NCBI RefSeq assembly: GCF_025698545.1
Contig: NC_068575.1
Location: 62,195,980 to 62,259,979, forward strand
Direction: 5' to 3'
DNA: 64,000 nucleotides
From: Gossypium raimondii
Taxonomy: Eukaryota; Streptophyta; Magnoliopsida; Malvales; Malvaceae
Position numbers and translations under genes: made by a program. Position 1 is the first letter of the stretch; each line of letters opens with the position of its first letter. The notes under the pieces are model-generated. The model was not told the DNA's origin. It saw nothing but the letters and a program-made list of their open reading frames with translations, and did no database searches. This document shows, in pieces, positions 1-15,468 of the stretch.

Positions 1-1881
1 TTTCGATCCCATCCAGTCTTGCTGAATATGTAACATTATCAGCCACAACGTCTCTGTAATTGATCCCTTTGATTACCGGTAATGCTTTTGGGTCAAAACC
101 GGGGTCTGGATGTGAGCCATAAGAGCCAGTCATCCAGAACACATACTTCATTGTATTCAATGTGATCCTCCTAACATAAATGTCTTTCACATAAGCTCCT
201 CTTCCCACAGCTGTTTTAATCCTCACACCAGATTGAGTGTTGATTGCCGTGATGTCTTCGGCTCTTACATCTTCGATCCCACCTGACATCTCGCTCCCGA
301 GAGCAATGGTGGCACTGTCAGGAGATATGCAGGTGAATCTTCTAATCACTAAGTTCTTGGTTGGCATGTTGAACTTGATTCCATATTGATCCCAACCACT
401 TTTGACTGCTATGCAGTCATCCCCCGAGACTACAAAACTGTCCTCAATTTTAGTGTTTGTGCATGAATCTGGAAAATAAAAAGGTAATAAATTAATAAAT
501 TAGTAATTAAATGAGTTAAAAAAAACTTCAAACTATGAAAGCAAGCAAACCTGGATCTATTCCATCTGTATTAGGAGAATCAACTGGTGCAAGAATGGTC
601 AAGTGTTGGATAATTATATCACTGCAATTACGATTTCGAGTCAAAAAATGGTCAATTAAAATTTAAAATTGTCGATAAACCGGATTAACCTGCTGTATAT
701 GGGATGAACGTTCCATGATGGAGAGTTAACCAATGTGAGATTCGAAATTTGCACCTGACTAGAATACATTATCTCGATCAAGTAAGGCCTGGTTACATTT
801 AATTTCTCCTCTTTGAACTTTTTCCACCAGTAAGCTCCTTGGCCATCGATGGTACCGTTGTTACCTTAAGTTACAAACCACCACATATGTTCAATAAATA
901 CGTTAGGTCCGGCTCATAAACACCATAAATTTACCCTTGCATTTAATTGTTATAAGATTGTATTTGATAGGTATTAGTGTTGAATTTACCTGTAATGACG
1001 ACATCTGTGAGGTTGGTGCCAAAAATAAGACTGCTGAACCTTCCATTAGGGGCGTCTCTTCCCCTCCCGTAAGATGGCAGAACAGGAAGATGAGGCCACT
1101 CTGATTCATCCTGTTTGTTTTTTTCCAAAGATTTAGTTTAACATTAACCTCCAACAATATTAATGGTACATTCTGGTTCTAATGTATTCGATAGTTGGTC
1201 AAAAAAGTTAGTTCTCCCACTCCACACTATTGTTTACAATGTTAGGTAACAATGGCTTATATTTTTTTGGAATAAAAGCTTGGTCTAGGTTTTTGTTGGT
1301 CAAATCAATTTATTTTCCTTTTTTTTTACTAAAAAAAGTAAATCAGTTTTTTATGTTATATTAAATAGTAAATTGGTTCTTACTGTTAAAAATTTAATTC
1401 ATTTTACAGTTAAAAATTAGTATAGTTGATGAAATAACTAAATAGTTACATGGCGTGTCACATGTATCTTATCTTGACATATATAAGTCATTTTTAACAG
1501 TAAAATTAGATAGAATTTTTAACAAAATATCAATTTACTCTTAAATAGATAAAATGCTATCCTATTCATAACATAAACTTCCATAATACTTTTATAACTA
1601 TAAAACAAATTGAAAATTATTAATATTCCAAACAACACATAATAAAACATGATTTTGATATTATAAAATCAATTGATAATAAATAAACATGTGAATTTGA
1701 TTTGAACATAAAAATACCACATGCATGAACCTAAACAAATTGGTCTTACATTCAAAAGGTAGATATTCTAGTACCTGAAACATCCAAACTTTTCAAAGTG
1801 GGTTGAAAACTCAGTCAATAAAAAGGAAAGTTAGGGAGTGAAATGTCAGCTATTGGTGATCTAAATTATACTGAAACAAAT

Positions 1882-1917
<36 letters not shown>

Positions 1918-2960
1918 TATTTAAAGAATTGAATGAGTGTATGATTTAATTGTAAAATTCATTATTTTATTAAATATCAAGTAATTTTGTTGAGAAAATT
2001 TTATATAATAAAATTTAAATTTAAAATATTACAGTGTAATTTTATTATTTTAACTAAAATTTATTTATTTTTTGTTGATTAAGTTTTAATTCTATTAGCA
2101 TGAACGTTATTGTCAATATATGAAAACGTAGGTTTGAGTGTGTTAAAGTGCATTATCCTCCTTTAATGAGATTGTTAAAAAATTATATTTTTACGTTAAT
2201 TTTCTAAAATATATTTGTTCTATAATCGTTTTTATAATTAATAAGATTTATATCTATTCAGCGACTGAAAATCAACCGTCTTTATTTTTTCTGTCATCGG
2301 TTTCAACTAAAACTTATTTATTTCTTACGTTAATTTTTTATAAATATATTTATTAAATAAAAGTATCCATAATTTTTTTATAAATAACAAGATTTATATC
2401 TATTCATCAACCAAAATCAATTTTTCTATTACCAACCAAAAACTCATTTATTTCTTGAAATTTTTATGAATATATTTATTAAATAAAAATTTATTCATAA
2501 TTTTTAATAATTAATAAGATTTACATCTATTTATCCACCGAAAATCAACAGTAATGTGGTTTTATTTTTTCTATCATCGATATGGAATTGAAGTGTAAAA
2601 ATATAGTAGTACCTGAGTTCCAAGAATAACAGCATCTTTATGGATAAAAAGAGTAAAATGACTGGTGAGATTAAAACTCCCAGTTAACCATTTCCCCGGC
2701 GGGACAACAAGTTGTGCACCACCACCATCTGCCGCGAGCTGGCTGAGATTTGCTATCGCAGCTTTAAACGCCTCCGTGTTGGATGTTTTGCCGTCACCAA
2801 CACCACCAAATTCCGTCAGAACCGCACTGTGTTTCCGACAGTTTAACGCCGGAAACTCGATCGTCGTACTCGTCGTCGCATGTCCGGCGACTCGAAACTC
2901 CGCTACACTCCAACTCGATAATCCCAATAGAAATATTGCTGAGATCAACGTCTTGATCAC
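1..2960 (-). CDS. Polygalacturonase-like protein (GH28), 3' part outside the window
   Basis: A secreted pectin-wall glycosidase of family GH28. Exons on the minus strand: 2960-2613, 1110-990, 864-690, 621-551 and 468-1, where the window ends. All borders are GT..AG and the frame is kept across every junction. Residues 1-20 form a signal peptide (KTLISAIFLLGLSSWSVA). Then come the NNGTIDGQGAYWW segment, NTDGIDPDSC, SGDDCIAVKSG (the two catalytic Asp) and GVRIKTAVG, which matches the RIK substrate-binding motif. The usual GHG histidine motif is absent: its place reads ALGSEMSGGIEDV, as in the plant clade often annotated 'probable polygalacturonase'. Whether this clade cuts homogalacturonan is less certain. 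Intron 1 is long (about 1.5 kb) and holds a TA microsatellite and a degraded palindromic repeat. The family is usually 440-480 residues, so roughly 120-150 are missing. Confidence 0.9.
1300..1560. repeat. Degraded member of the palindromic repeat family
   Basis: Shares the ordered blocks of the family best seen at 8703-9059: 'aaattggttctt', 'ttaaaaattagt', 'gttgatgaaataa', a central CGTG-bearing stretch and the mirrored 'caatttactctta'. The outer ends are eroded. It lies in intron 1 of the polygalacturonase-like gene. Confidence 0.5.
1885..1912. repeat. (TA)n microsatellite
   Basis: About 14 uninterrupted TA units in intron 1 of the polygalacturonase-like gene. Likely length-polymorphic. Confidence 0.9.
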
Positions 2961-3241
2961 CTAAAAAAAGAAACAATCAAGCTTAGCTTCTCGTCACATT
3001 TTTTACTCCCATTTTCATCGATAAAAAAAAAAAGAAAAGAAATACGACATGGGATTTTTTCGAGAAACAACAAGAATAGAAAAGAAAAGAAAAACTGAAA
3101 TAGAAGGGATGTGCAAATGGCATGGAGATAGATTACAAGGGATTTTCTCGAGAACTCCATAAGTGAAAACTAGTGAGGTACACCTGTGTTTTCTTTGCCA
3201 AAGAGAAACTTACATATAGAGAATGGTTTAATGTGCAACAA

Positions 3242-3250
3242 TTTATATAT
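3242..3250 (-). promoter_or_regulatory. TATA box of the polygalacturonase-like gene
   Basis: Read on the minus strand the site is TATATAAAT, about 285 bases upstream of the ATG at 2960. The distance implies a long leader or a leader intron, so the assignment is tentative. Confidence 0.35.
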
Positions 3251-3396
3251 AGTAACTATAATTATGAGCAAATCCTTGATCAGGTGGCGTTACAGTAAAA
3301 ATTAATTAAATAAAATAAAGCAAGATTTAAAGCTTTCTAAATATAACCCAATTGGATGTTGTTTTGTTTATTTATTCTTAAATAATTTTAAAATAT

Positions 3397-3539
3397 ATCT
3401 GTTTTTTATACAATGTTTAGAGTTAGTCATAGTACCTCTTTAATTCATAAATAAAAAGATAATGCGATTTAACACATTCGAACACACATATTTCTATATT
3501 GACAACAATACTATGTCAATAGAACTATGATTCAATTGA
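3397..3539. repeat. Dispersed repeat family B, copy 1
   Basis: About 140 bases alignable by eye with 32477-32638 and 45278-45416. Shared blocks run in order: 'atatctgtttttt', 'aaataaaaagataatgcg', 'caacacactcgaa', 'gacaacaat', 'atgtcaat'. I do not know the element class. Confidence 0.6.
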
Positions 3540-3622
3540 AAAGTGATTTTTTTAGTGCATGTTATCGGAAAATATAATTAAATTTTTATGAAAAATAGCA
3601 TACGCTTGAAGAGAATACATGG

Positions 3623-3925
3623 AAAAGTATCTTGCAAGTTTTAGTATTAGGAGCTGCATTTCATTTTGTTTTCTATTAAAAAATGAATAAATTAATTATT
3701 ATATGTTAGATCAAATAGCAAATTGGTCCTTTCTGCTTAAAACTTTATCAATTTATACTATTAAAAATTAGTGTGGTTGATGAAATAATAAGATGGTGAC
3801 ACGTGATGTGTCATGTATATTGCATGTTGACAAACAAACATTAGTTTTTAACAATAGGATTAAATGAAATTTTTAACCGAAGAATCAATTTGCTTTTAAA
3901 TCTAATATATATACAAAAATCTTTG
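3623..3925. repeat. Palindromic repeat family, degraded copy
   Basis: Contains the family blocks 'agtattaggagctgcattt', 'gttagatcaaatagcaaa', 'aaaaattagtgtggttgat', then the mirrored half ending in 'caatttgcttttaaatcta'. The terminal GGTAAAAGTACC is worn away. Confidence 0.55.
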
Positions 3926-5757
3926 TATATTAAATCTGAATTTGAATTATATTAAACTTTTAAAAAGAACAAACTCTTTTAAATTTTAATATTATTTTTT
4001 TATTCGCAAAATTTAAACTAAAACCTAATTAAAGCATACAGAGCTATTGGCATAAATTATTTTACGTAGACGGAAACTACAATATGGCGTAATTTGCATT
4101 TTTTCTGATCAACGGTGATATCATGCTCGTATGGCTAAAAGGTTCCACTTTTTCGTCCTCTTCACACCGTTTGATCTAAAAGCATTCTGACGTGGCATGC
4201 ATCAACTGACTAGCTGATTAACCAATAACTTTGTCTGGGAACCACCGAATCTATTCGGTCCGAAATTCAAAAAAGTAAGGGAAATTTTTTTTGTCATAAT
4301 TCGTAAAAAGTAAAAGGATAAAATATCCTTAAAAAAAGTTAAAATATGACATAATTCATTTTTCTCAAAATACTTTTAAAATTTTAATTTTTCTATTTTA
4401 TATTTTAAAATTAAATTAAAATTTTAATATTGTTAAAATTTTCTCGTTAAATTTATTAGTTCGACATTTTAAAATAAAAAGGTAAACTCACTCAATAACA
4501 ATGCATCTAAAAGTTAAAATTATATTAAGCTTAACTTTAATAAAATAATTTAATATTTTTAACAATTAAACTTAAATTTTAAAATTTTAAAAATAAAACA
4601 TTGAATTATAGGGGCTAAAATGACTTATGTCATGTGTTTAACCATTTATTTGCAATTTATTTAAAGTAATGTATGTTACTTGTATGCATATAAATGTCTG
4701 AAATAGACATATGCCAAATAATTATTTTCTTAATAATTTGAATAATTTATTTCGTATAAATAGAATATATAAAGTCAGTTGAAGCTAAAATATGAATAAA
4801 TATCTGAAATCAAATTCAAACTTAAATTGAATATTAATTTTCAACATTTTAATAAATTCAACTTTATTACATCTAAATTCAACCTTATTCGATTACAGCC
4901 TCGTTGATATATATAATTATAATGACTACCACGTAACTCAAACCTCTGTTCTGCCCACTGGAATTCAATTCCCATAACCAATTTCTTTTCCTAAATTTTC
5001 ACTTTAAATCAATTAGTTTCATCACTTCCATTCTTTCGTGCATTGTAGAGCCGTGTAAGTTAGGCAAAATATGTACTACAAGTTTCCATCATCTATAATT
5101 GTTCAAATTTAATTCAATCTAAAATATAAATTTTAAATTTCTTTAATTTTTTTTAAAAGGTTTATATAAAAGATTAGTGAGGATCGAGATTAGGTTATTA
5201 ATAAAAGAATAAATATTAATTTTATATATGAGTTTTAGTTCAATGTGTAATTTGAAATATTAACTTTGATTTGTGATTTATGGATATATACATGAATTTT
5301 TTTTTTTTTTTGTGAAATACAAGAGGAGGCAAAGCCCTAACAGCAATGCGGCTAGTGCGACTCAAACCCAAACCACACCTAAGACAATAAACACATTGGC
5401 CATCAAATCAACACACGGGGTTTTGATTTTGATTCATTGTACATATTTAAAGAAATAAATACATACATTTATTTTCGTATCGGATTAATATAATTATTTG
5501 TGTATGCAATATATCAACGTAAATGGTCCTAATTCGATAATGTTGTTAATATTTTGTGAAAATTGAATCAAATAAAATTTTATTTATAAAATCATACAAA
5601 ATCATAATTCATGTATAACACTGAATATTGAATTAAAGTTTATGTATAGTTTTAATATTTTTATTAATACAATTAAATTTTATCATAATAAAAACTAAAA
5701 TACTAATAAAAAGTTTCTTCAAATATATATAAAATATTCAAAATAAATTTTCAACAT

Positions 5758-5998
5758 GATAAAAGTATCATGAAAGCCCTCAGATTAGGAGTTAGATTGA
5801 ATTTTGTCTTATTTACTAAAATAATACGTAAATTAGTCATTGTACATTAGATTAAAAAGTAAATATTTCTTTTCTTTTAAAATTTTCATCATTAGAAGAT
5901 GAAACATGACATACTACGTGTATCTCATCCCGGTGTACAATAACTTTTTATTAACAATAAAAATAGATGAAACTTTTAATAAAATGATTAGCTTATTC
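5758..5998. repeat. Palindromic repeat family, degraded copy
   Basis: Begins with 'gataaaagtatcatgaaag', a worn form of the family end. It continues with 'ttaggagttagattgaatt' and ends in the mirrored 'aaaatgattagcttattca'. Confidence 0.55.
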
Positions 5999-6458
5999 AT
6001 CGACATAACTAATATTTTAAAAACCAAATCGATAATCAAACCGATAATTTTCAATCTATCTGATTCATCCAGTTGAAAATCAGTTCAACAATATATATTA
6101 ATTTTTATATTTTTTTTCCATTTTTCGGCCTGAAATATTATGGATTAGGTTTAGAAAATATAGAGCTTGGGCCATGATTTGGGTCAAAAGTGTTTCTTTC
6201 TTTTGGGTCAGGATATTTGGCCCCAATGTTATGAATACCGGTTGAACTGGTTTATTCGGTTTAAGATTCGTGTTCAACCATAATTTAACCATTCACGAGT
6301 TAATCATTTTTTTCTTTTATTTTGGATCAGTGTAGTAGCTGATTTACGATCTAATGAGTCAATCCGGCCCAATTTCAATAACATTGGATATAACTAATTT
6401 ACTTTTTTTTTCATTTTTTTCATTTTTATCGTAGAGGCGAAACGCATCCAAGGCTTCA

Positions 6459-9400
6459 ATGACACTTTTAGCTATCAAGTACACCGAATTTAAACCATTT
6501 CCCTCATCCGCCACTTTCACGGCAGAAAATCAATGCAGTACTAAAAACATGAGCACATCTCCCTCGACGTCGGTGTCCGATTCGCGCTATTTTCAGCCGA
6601 ATTTTCTCGAGAAAGTCAAAATAAAAGTCCACTTAACTGGTTTACGCTACAAAAACACAGTGTTGGAGAAATGCATCTTAGCTTCGAAAAAGAATCGTCG
6701 TATCTCACTTCTAAAAACTCGTGCAACCAAAAGGGAACAACACTGCAACATAGAACATCTAAAGGATCGAAATCAACAAAACTGGGTTCATTTCGTAGGT
6801 GTTGGAGGTTGTGGGCTGTCGGCTTTAGCTTTGATTGCTGTTAAACAAGTAAGCTTTTGCAGAGTTCTTGAACTAACAGTGTGATGTTCACGAGAAAGAA
6901 AAAATGATTTTTTTTTGTTTGATTTGGTCTTTAGGGTTTTGAGGTTAGTGGTTCAGATATACAATGGAGCAGTTTCATGGATGGGCTTCAACAAGCTGGT
7001 GTACGCTTGCACATCGGTCATTCTACGTTAAATATTCAAAGCGAAAATGGGTCCAGATTCCCCAATTGCATTGTTGTTTCTAGTGCTATCAGTGAAGATA
7101 ATGCTGAGGTTTTACATGCCAAATCAATTGGAATACCTGTGTGAGTATTAAGCTTTATTTAGCTCACTTTAATTCCCTAAATTCTTCCAATTTACAATTA
7201 CTGGTTCGTTTTGATTGATGGCGGAGAGTATTTGGTGCTTATTGTGTTCTTTATATCTCAGTTACAAACGAGATTATTGGTTGGCAAAGCTCACCGAGAA
7301 TCACACATTGATTGCTGTCTCTGGAACTCATGGTATAAAGGCTTGCATTATTATGCTATTGCAATGCTATGCTTCATCTTTATATTGGGTAAAAGTATGG
7401 TGTATGCCCTTGCACTGGAAGTTAGATTGCATTTTGCCCTTCTTCTAAAAAATGTGTAAATTGATCCCCGTATGTAGAAATGGATAGAATTTTTAATAGA
7501 AAGGGCCAGCTTGCTCTTTTAATCTAATGTACATGGATTAATTTTCCCATTTTTTGAATAAAGGGGTCAAAATGCTCTTTGTTCAGGAGCCTCCACGGCA
7601 CTTTTACCCTATATACTGCCTAACATTCAATTTTCATTGTAGCTTAGATTTTACATTTGAAATTTCATTAGATGTATAATGGATATGTTTTGGAAGCATA
7701 GTGAAGATAGCTTTATTTAATTCATATTCATCCTTTTTTCCATAAACATATAGTTTCTGTTACACGTTTCAGGGAAGAGTACAACTTCTGCTTTACTTGC
7801 TTATGTTTTGAAAGCAATGGGAGATGATCTCATGGCTGTAGTAGGCGCTTCCATGCCGCAGGCAAACATTTCGAAACTGCAACTTGTACAAAAGCTAGCT
7901 TAGCTATGCATTTTGCCTCATCTTTAACATTATTCCGAATGGATTCCTTTTTGCAGTTTCCTGGTGGAAATGTAATCTGGGGTGATGGTCCGCACTTTGT
8001 GCTTGAGGTATACTTTGATTGGTTGTCGTTTCTATGACCGATTAAACCTGTGTTATGAACATGATGAACATTTGCAGTACATATAAGGATGGTTTTGCTT
8101 CCAATTAATAGTTGATTTCATTATAAAAACTTTGTAAAATCGAGGTAGTAATTCAGTACTTGAATATCTTTCTTGTGGAATAATGGTTATTTTGATTTTC
8201 TTTCAAATTGATCAAAATGATTGATGTTTGTTCATATAACTTTTTCCTCGTCCTTTTCTCTGGGCTATAAGGCATTAGGATGTCGGGTTTCCTTGGATAT
8301 GTGATTAAACTTGTATGGTAACATTTCCATTTAATGTATGAGGCAGGCTGATGAATATGATGGCTGCTTCTTAGGGTTGTCACCTTACATAGCTGTTGTA
8401 ACAAATGTGGAGTGGGAGCATGTGGATTTTTTTCAAGACGAGGTTTGTCCTTCATTGTCAAATAGTTATGGCTATCAATAATTTTGCTGTAAAACCTTTG
8501 GCAACTCGGGTTAGTTTGAGCTGAAATTATCTTTTCTTGTCTTTTAGGAAGCAGTTAAAACATTTTTCAGGAGGTTCCTCAAAAGAATCAGAGTGGGTGG
8601 ACATCTCATCATATGTGGGGATGAGTATGCTTTGCTGAACTATGTTGTCGCATATCCCATTCTGTGACATCTTTGAATGTTCTTTTTAAAACCCTGAAGT
8701 TCGGTAAAAGTACCATGGAGGCACTTGTACGAGGAGTTGAATTGCATTTTACCCCTTTTACTAAAAAATTGGTAAATGAGTCCTTATATGTTAGATCAAA
8801 GAGTAAATTGCTCATTTTGTTAAAAATTCCATCCATTTTTACAGTTAAAAATTAGTCCATGTACATTAGAATGAGGTAACTGTTTGGTTATTCTGTCAAT
8901 TACACCAATTTTTAATAATAAAAATAGATAAAAATTTCAACAGGAAGATCTAGTTTGCTTTTTTATCTAAAGTAAAAGGACTAATTTGTCCCTTTTTTGA
9001 GTAAAAGTGATAAAATGCAATCTGACTCCTAATACAGGGGTTTCCATGGTACTTTTACCTCCAAAGTTCCTTTCAGCATATTGTCATTGACCGGTGATTA
9101 CATATCGGTCTCTTTTATTAGTAAGGGTGTTTGAAACTCATGCTAAGTCTGCTGACATATCCTAAAAGAATTTCCGCATGCATTTGCATAGCACATCCAG
9201 AAGTCAATAAAATTTGTTATTCTAATAGAGGGAGTTCCTTTGGAGGGGAACCGACAGTGTTGGTGCACGTTCCTTGTTAGATTACACAAGTGAAGGAAGT
9301 AAACCAGAGCGTGCAAGTGGAACTATGTCGGTTACAAGTTCAGATGTAGATGGTTATAACATAATAACTTACGGAATTTCAAGTACTAACGAATGGCATG

Positions 9401-11114
9401 CTTCATCAATTTGTCCCAACTCAAAGGGTGGCACTGACTATGTACTTGTAAGTGCCCTAAATTTCTTTGTTCTCGCTGTTTTATTGCTTTGACAACCTAA
9501 TCGGAGAAAGCTATCAAATTTTATTCGATTGCTTTTTGAGATGATGTAAAACGTATGTAACAGGATTTTTAAAATATCTACAAGTCCTTTAAGAAACATT
9601 GATTGCATATGTTTTTTGAGCCGTGGTTCTTCTAGAACTTGAACTGGTTTGTTTTACCTAGTAAGATAAGCACTTCAGGAACCAAGTACAAAACTAGGTC
9701 ATTTTATTCAGCATTTTGTAGTTTGCTACTTATCCGTATTGTTCTAGAATATAGTGAATATAGAGAGGTACTTATCATCTCACATAGTTTTAAACTTATG
9801 TTTCCTGGCTTACAAATGCAAATTAGCTGTGACCCTCCATGTGTGTAATTATGTCTTTTTACTTTTTAAATTGTTTTTCACTCTATGGAATTCTTTTTAT
9901 AACTTTCAGTATCATAAAGGACAGCCACTGGCAAATATTAGCTTACAGATTCCAGGAGCTCATAATGTCCTCAACTCTCTAGCTGTGAGTAAAAAGGCGC
10001 TGATTTTAAATTTAGTTTCTTCTAGTGATCATGTTCTCTGTGTTGTCAGAAGGATTATATAAGCTTGTATGTTTATATCGGTGTATTTTTCAACCTGTAT
10101 CTTGAGCTTTTCATCTCTGGCTGAAATTTGAGAGGTTTATTGACTAGTTTTAGTATAATTTACCATTACATATTGTGCAGGTTATTGCCACAGTGACGGT
10201 ACTCTTACAAGGCCGAAGACAAGTACATGAACTAATAAACTCTTTAAAGTTACATTTGCTCGATTTCATTGGTCTTTCTAGACGCTTTGAGAGGATTGGA
10301 AAAATACACGGATGTGATATATATGATGATTATGCACACCATCCAACCGAAGTATATTTTGTTCTTCAAGCAGCACGACAGAGATTCCCATCAATGAGAC
10401 TAGTGGTGGTATTCCAGCCTCATACATACAGGCATTCACTTAAAACAATACATGAATTGTTGACATAATAATATTTGTACAATTTAGATGACTTAAAGTT
10501 TTGGGTCGGTTTTGCAGTCGGTTAGCTGTTTTAAAGGATGATTTTGCTGTTGCATTAAGTCACGCAGATCACGTTGTGGTTACAGCGGTACAAATACATC
10601 AGTCACCTTGGTTGAACTTTCTATCTCCGGGAACAGTACTCACATTACCGGTTTGTGATGTCAGGTTTATTCGGTCCGAGAAGCAGGTCCACGGAATGTT
10701 TGTGGAAAGGATTTAGCTACTTCAATCATCAGTTCTACATCCGAATACATCCCCTCTCTGGTAGTACCAAACTTTAAGCCTTTACGGATGACCTTAAATT
10801 TGGTCCTTATTCGTACGTGTTCAATTTTTATTTTTATAAGTTCTGATTCTCAAGTCCCTCACCGTTTCCAGGATGACGTGGTTGATAAACTAGCACTTGA
10901 GATATGCAAGGACCCTCTTCGTGAAATCGTTATATTGACCCTTGGTGCAGGTGAGGTGATCGATCGTTAAGATGATAGATCTCATTATGATAGGTTTTAA
11001 ACGGAAAATTAATCTGATCGAGCCGCTTTTTTGTTATTGAAACGAACAGGTGATATCAATACAGTGGGTCCTAAATTGCTGCACGAATTGCAAAAGAGAT
11101 TATGCATTGCATAA
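6459..11114 (+). CDS. murC: UDP-N-acetylmuramate--L-alanine ligase homologue (MurC-like)
   Basis: A Mur ligase family protein of 601 residues. Bacterial MurC joins L-Ala to UDP-MurNAc with ATP; the role in a flowering plant is not established. Exons: 6459-6848, 6935-7140, 7262-7332, 7773-7861, 7957-8007, 8347-8442, 8548-8624, 9258-9447, 9910-9984, 10181-10431, 10518-10587, 10665-10760, 10872-10950, 11050-11114. The sum divides by three. Residues 1 to about 110 look like a transit peptide or plant-specific extension. Then come the dinucleotide-type loop [14 protein letters not shown], the ATP P-loop [36 protein letters not shown] and [10 protein letters not shown] of the C-terminal domain. It ends in [16 protein letters not shown]. 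Introns 4 and 10 keep frame only with GC donors (7862 and 10432). Introns 3 and 7 carry palindromic repeats. The start was chosen as the first ATG of the long first exon. Function is inferred from family motifs only. Confidence 0.87.
7388..7608. repeat. Palindromic repeat family, short copy in murC-like intron 3
   Basis: Starts GGTAAAAGTATGG and ends with the mirrored CACGGCACTTTTACC. The arms also match further in ('gattgcattttgccctt' against 'ggtcaaaatgc'). The middle is shorter than in the 357-base copy at 8703-9059, so this is an internally deleted form. Confidence 0.8.
8703..9059. mobile_element. Palindromic (foldback) MITE-like element in murC-like intron 7
   Basis: Best-preserved copy of the family. 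The left end GGTAAAAGTACCATGGAGG is mirrored by the right end CCATGGTACTTTTACC. The two halves stay inverted copies of each other almost to the centre: 'ttgaattgcattttacccc' against 'gataaaatgcaatctgact', and 'taaaaattagtcc' against 'accaatttttaat'. It codes for nothing. Long arms and lack of coding suit a non-autonomous DNA element, perhaps Mutator-like. I could not fix a clean target-site duplication. Confidence 0.8.
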
Positions 11115-12145
11115 TGTAAAGCACAAGCAGCCATTACTGGCATAAAGCAAAGAGAGATTCTCTAGTAGGACAAAAGCAAATAAAAAATTGTACTCTGCTT
11201 CTTAAGAGGGCAGTATTGGAACATAGCATTTTAATTTCTTAATTTTTTTTGTTATTTTTCATAGTTAAATTTGAAAGATAAAAGATGATGATTAAATTAT
11301 AAATAAATATATGAAAAAGATATTGATAAACTATAAATTGTATTTTTAATTTGAGTCACTCACCATGTAATTGAAATAATTTTTTGAATAAAATTTTAAG
11401 TAAAAATAGAAATTAATTAGATGTTAGTTTAAAGAGCGGTAGTTTTGAAAATAAAAACTTAAAGTCAAATCACTTAAATAAAAATAAACTTTTGTCTCAT
11501 TGTTTTTTTCTCTCACGTTTTTCAGTTTCTTTTTTATTTTTCTCGAGAACCAAACACACACCTTTAGTACCCAGTCACTTACTTTTGGCTTTTAACTTTT
11601 GTTAACACTAAAAGGAGTGGCGGAGACATTGTCACAGCTTGACTGTGAAATTTTAATGGAGATTGATGATTGAAAGATTAAGAAGAGAATAGAGATGGAG
11701 AGAGAGATTGAGAAAAAGAGAAGTTCCGATTTTTCATTCATGAAGAAGAAACAAGCCGTTATATTCAAATATAAATATATATATTTGTTTGTTACAAGTA
11801 CTGTCTAATTATTTATGAATACCTATCAGCAGCTCATAGCAGGCTGTGCTGTAAATTCCTTGGTTAGATTCTCTGTTTTTACTCAGCTGATTCACCCTCT
11901 CCTCTTGGGCTCGTCATCTTCATATCTCTGTCTGGCCCATCAACCTTGTTTACTGTTCCTTCATCGTTGTAGAGCCCGTTCTCTATCACTCCTGTAAGCC
12001 CATCTTTCATTTTTGTTCCTTCCTTAGTTGATTCCTAATTATTATTGTATGCTAAAGACTAGAAGGCTAAAGCAGTGAGAGGAGGCGCAGCAATCGATAG
12101 TCAAATAGAACATTGCAGAGAAGAACAGAGAGGAAAGAGAAGGAA
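11115..12145 (+). other. Intergenic region and probable leader of the lumazine synthase gene
   Basis: Holds the 3' flank of the murC-like gene, a 115-base segment repeated at 16210-16320, a purine-rich stretch near 11690 and a likely transcribed leader from about 11815. A 5' leader intron is plausible (donor near 11991 'cctgtaagc', acceptor near 12075 'aaagcag'). No coding sequence is supported here. Confidence 0.45.
11516..11632. repeat. 115-base duplicated segment, copy 1
   Basis: Nearly the same sequence as 16210-16320, with shared runs such as 'tttttatttttctcgagaac' and 'tacttttggctttt', a few substitutions and small gaps. The two direct copies bracket the lumazine synthase gene about 4.7 kb apart. 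Similarity stops abruptly on both sides. Confidence 0.8.

Positions 12146-15468
<3,323 letters not shown>

Larger units (their letters stand above)
3160..6458. other. Intergenic, AT-rich, no gene seen
   Basis: Promoter side of the polygalacturonase-like gene and upstream region of the murC-like gene. It holds two eroded palindromic repeats and one member of a second dispersed family, all listed separately. Open frames near 5273 and 6098 are short, low in complexity and unsupported. Confidence 0.6.

Noticed and set aside
8153-8461. Minus-strand frame across murC-like exon 6
   Set aside because: Antisense shadow of an exon with clear Mur ligase motifs on the plus strand.
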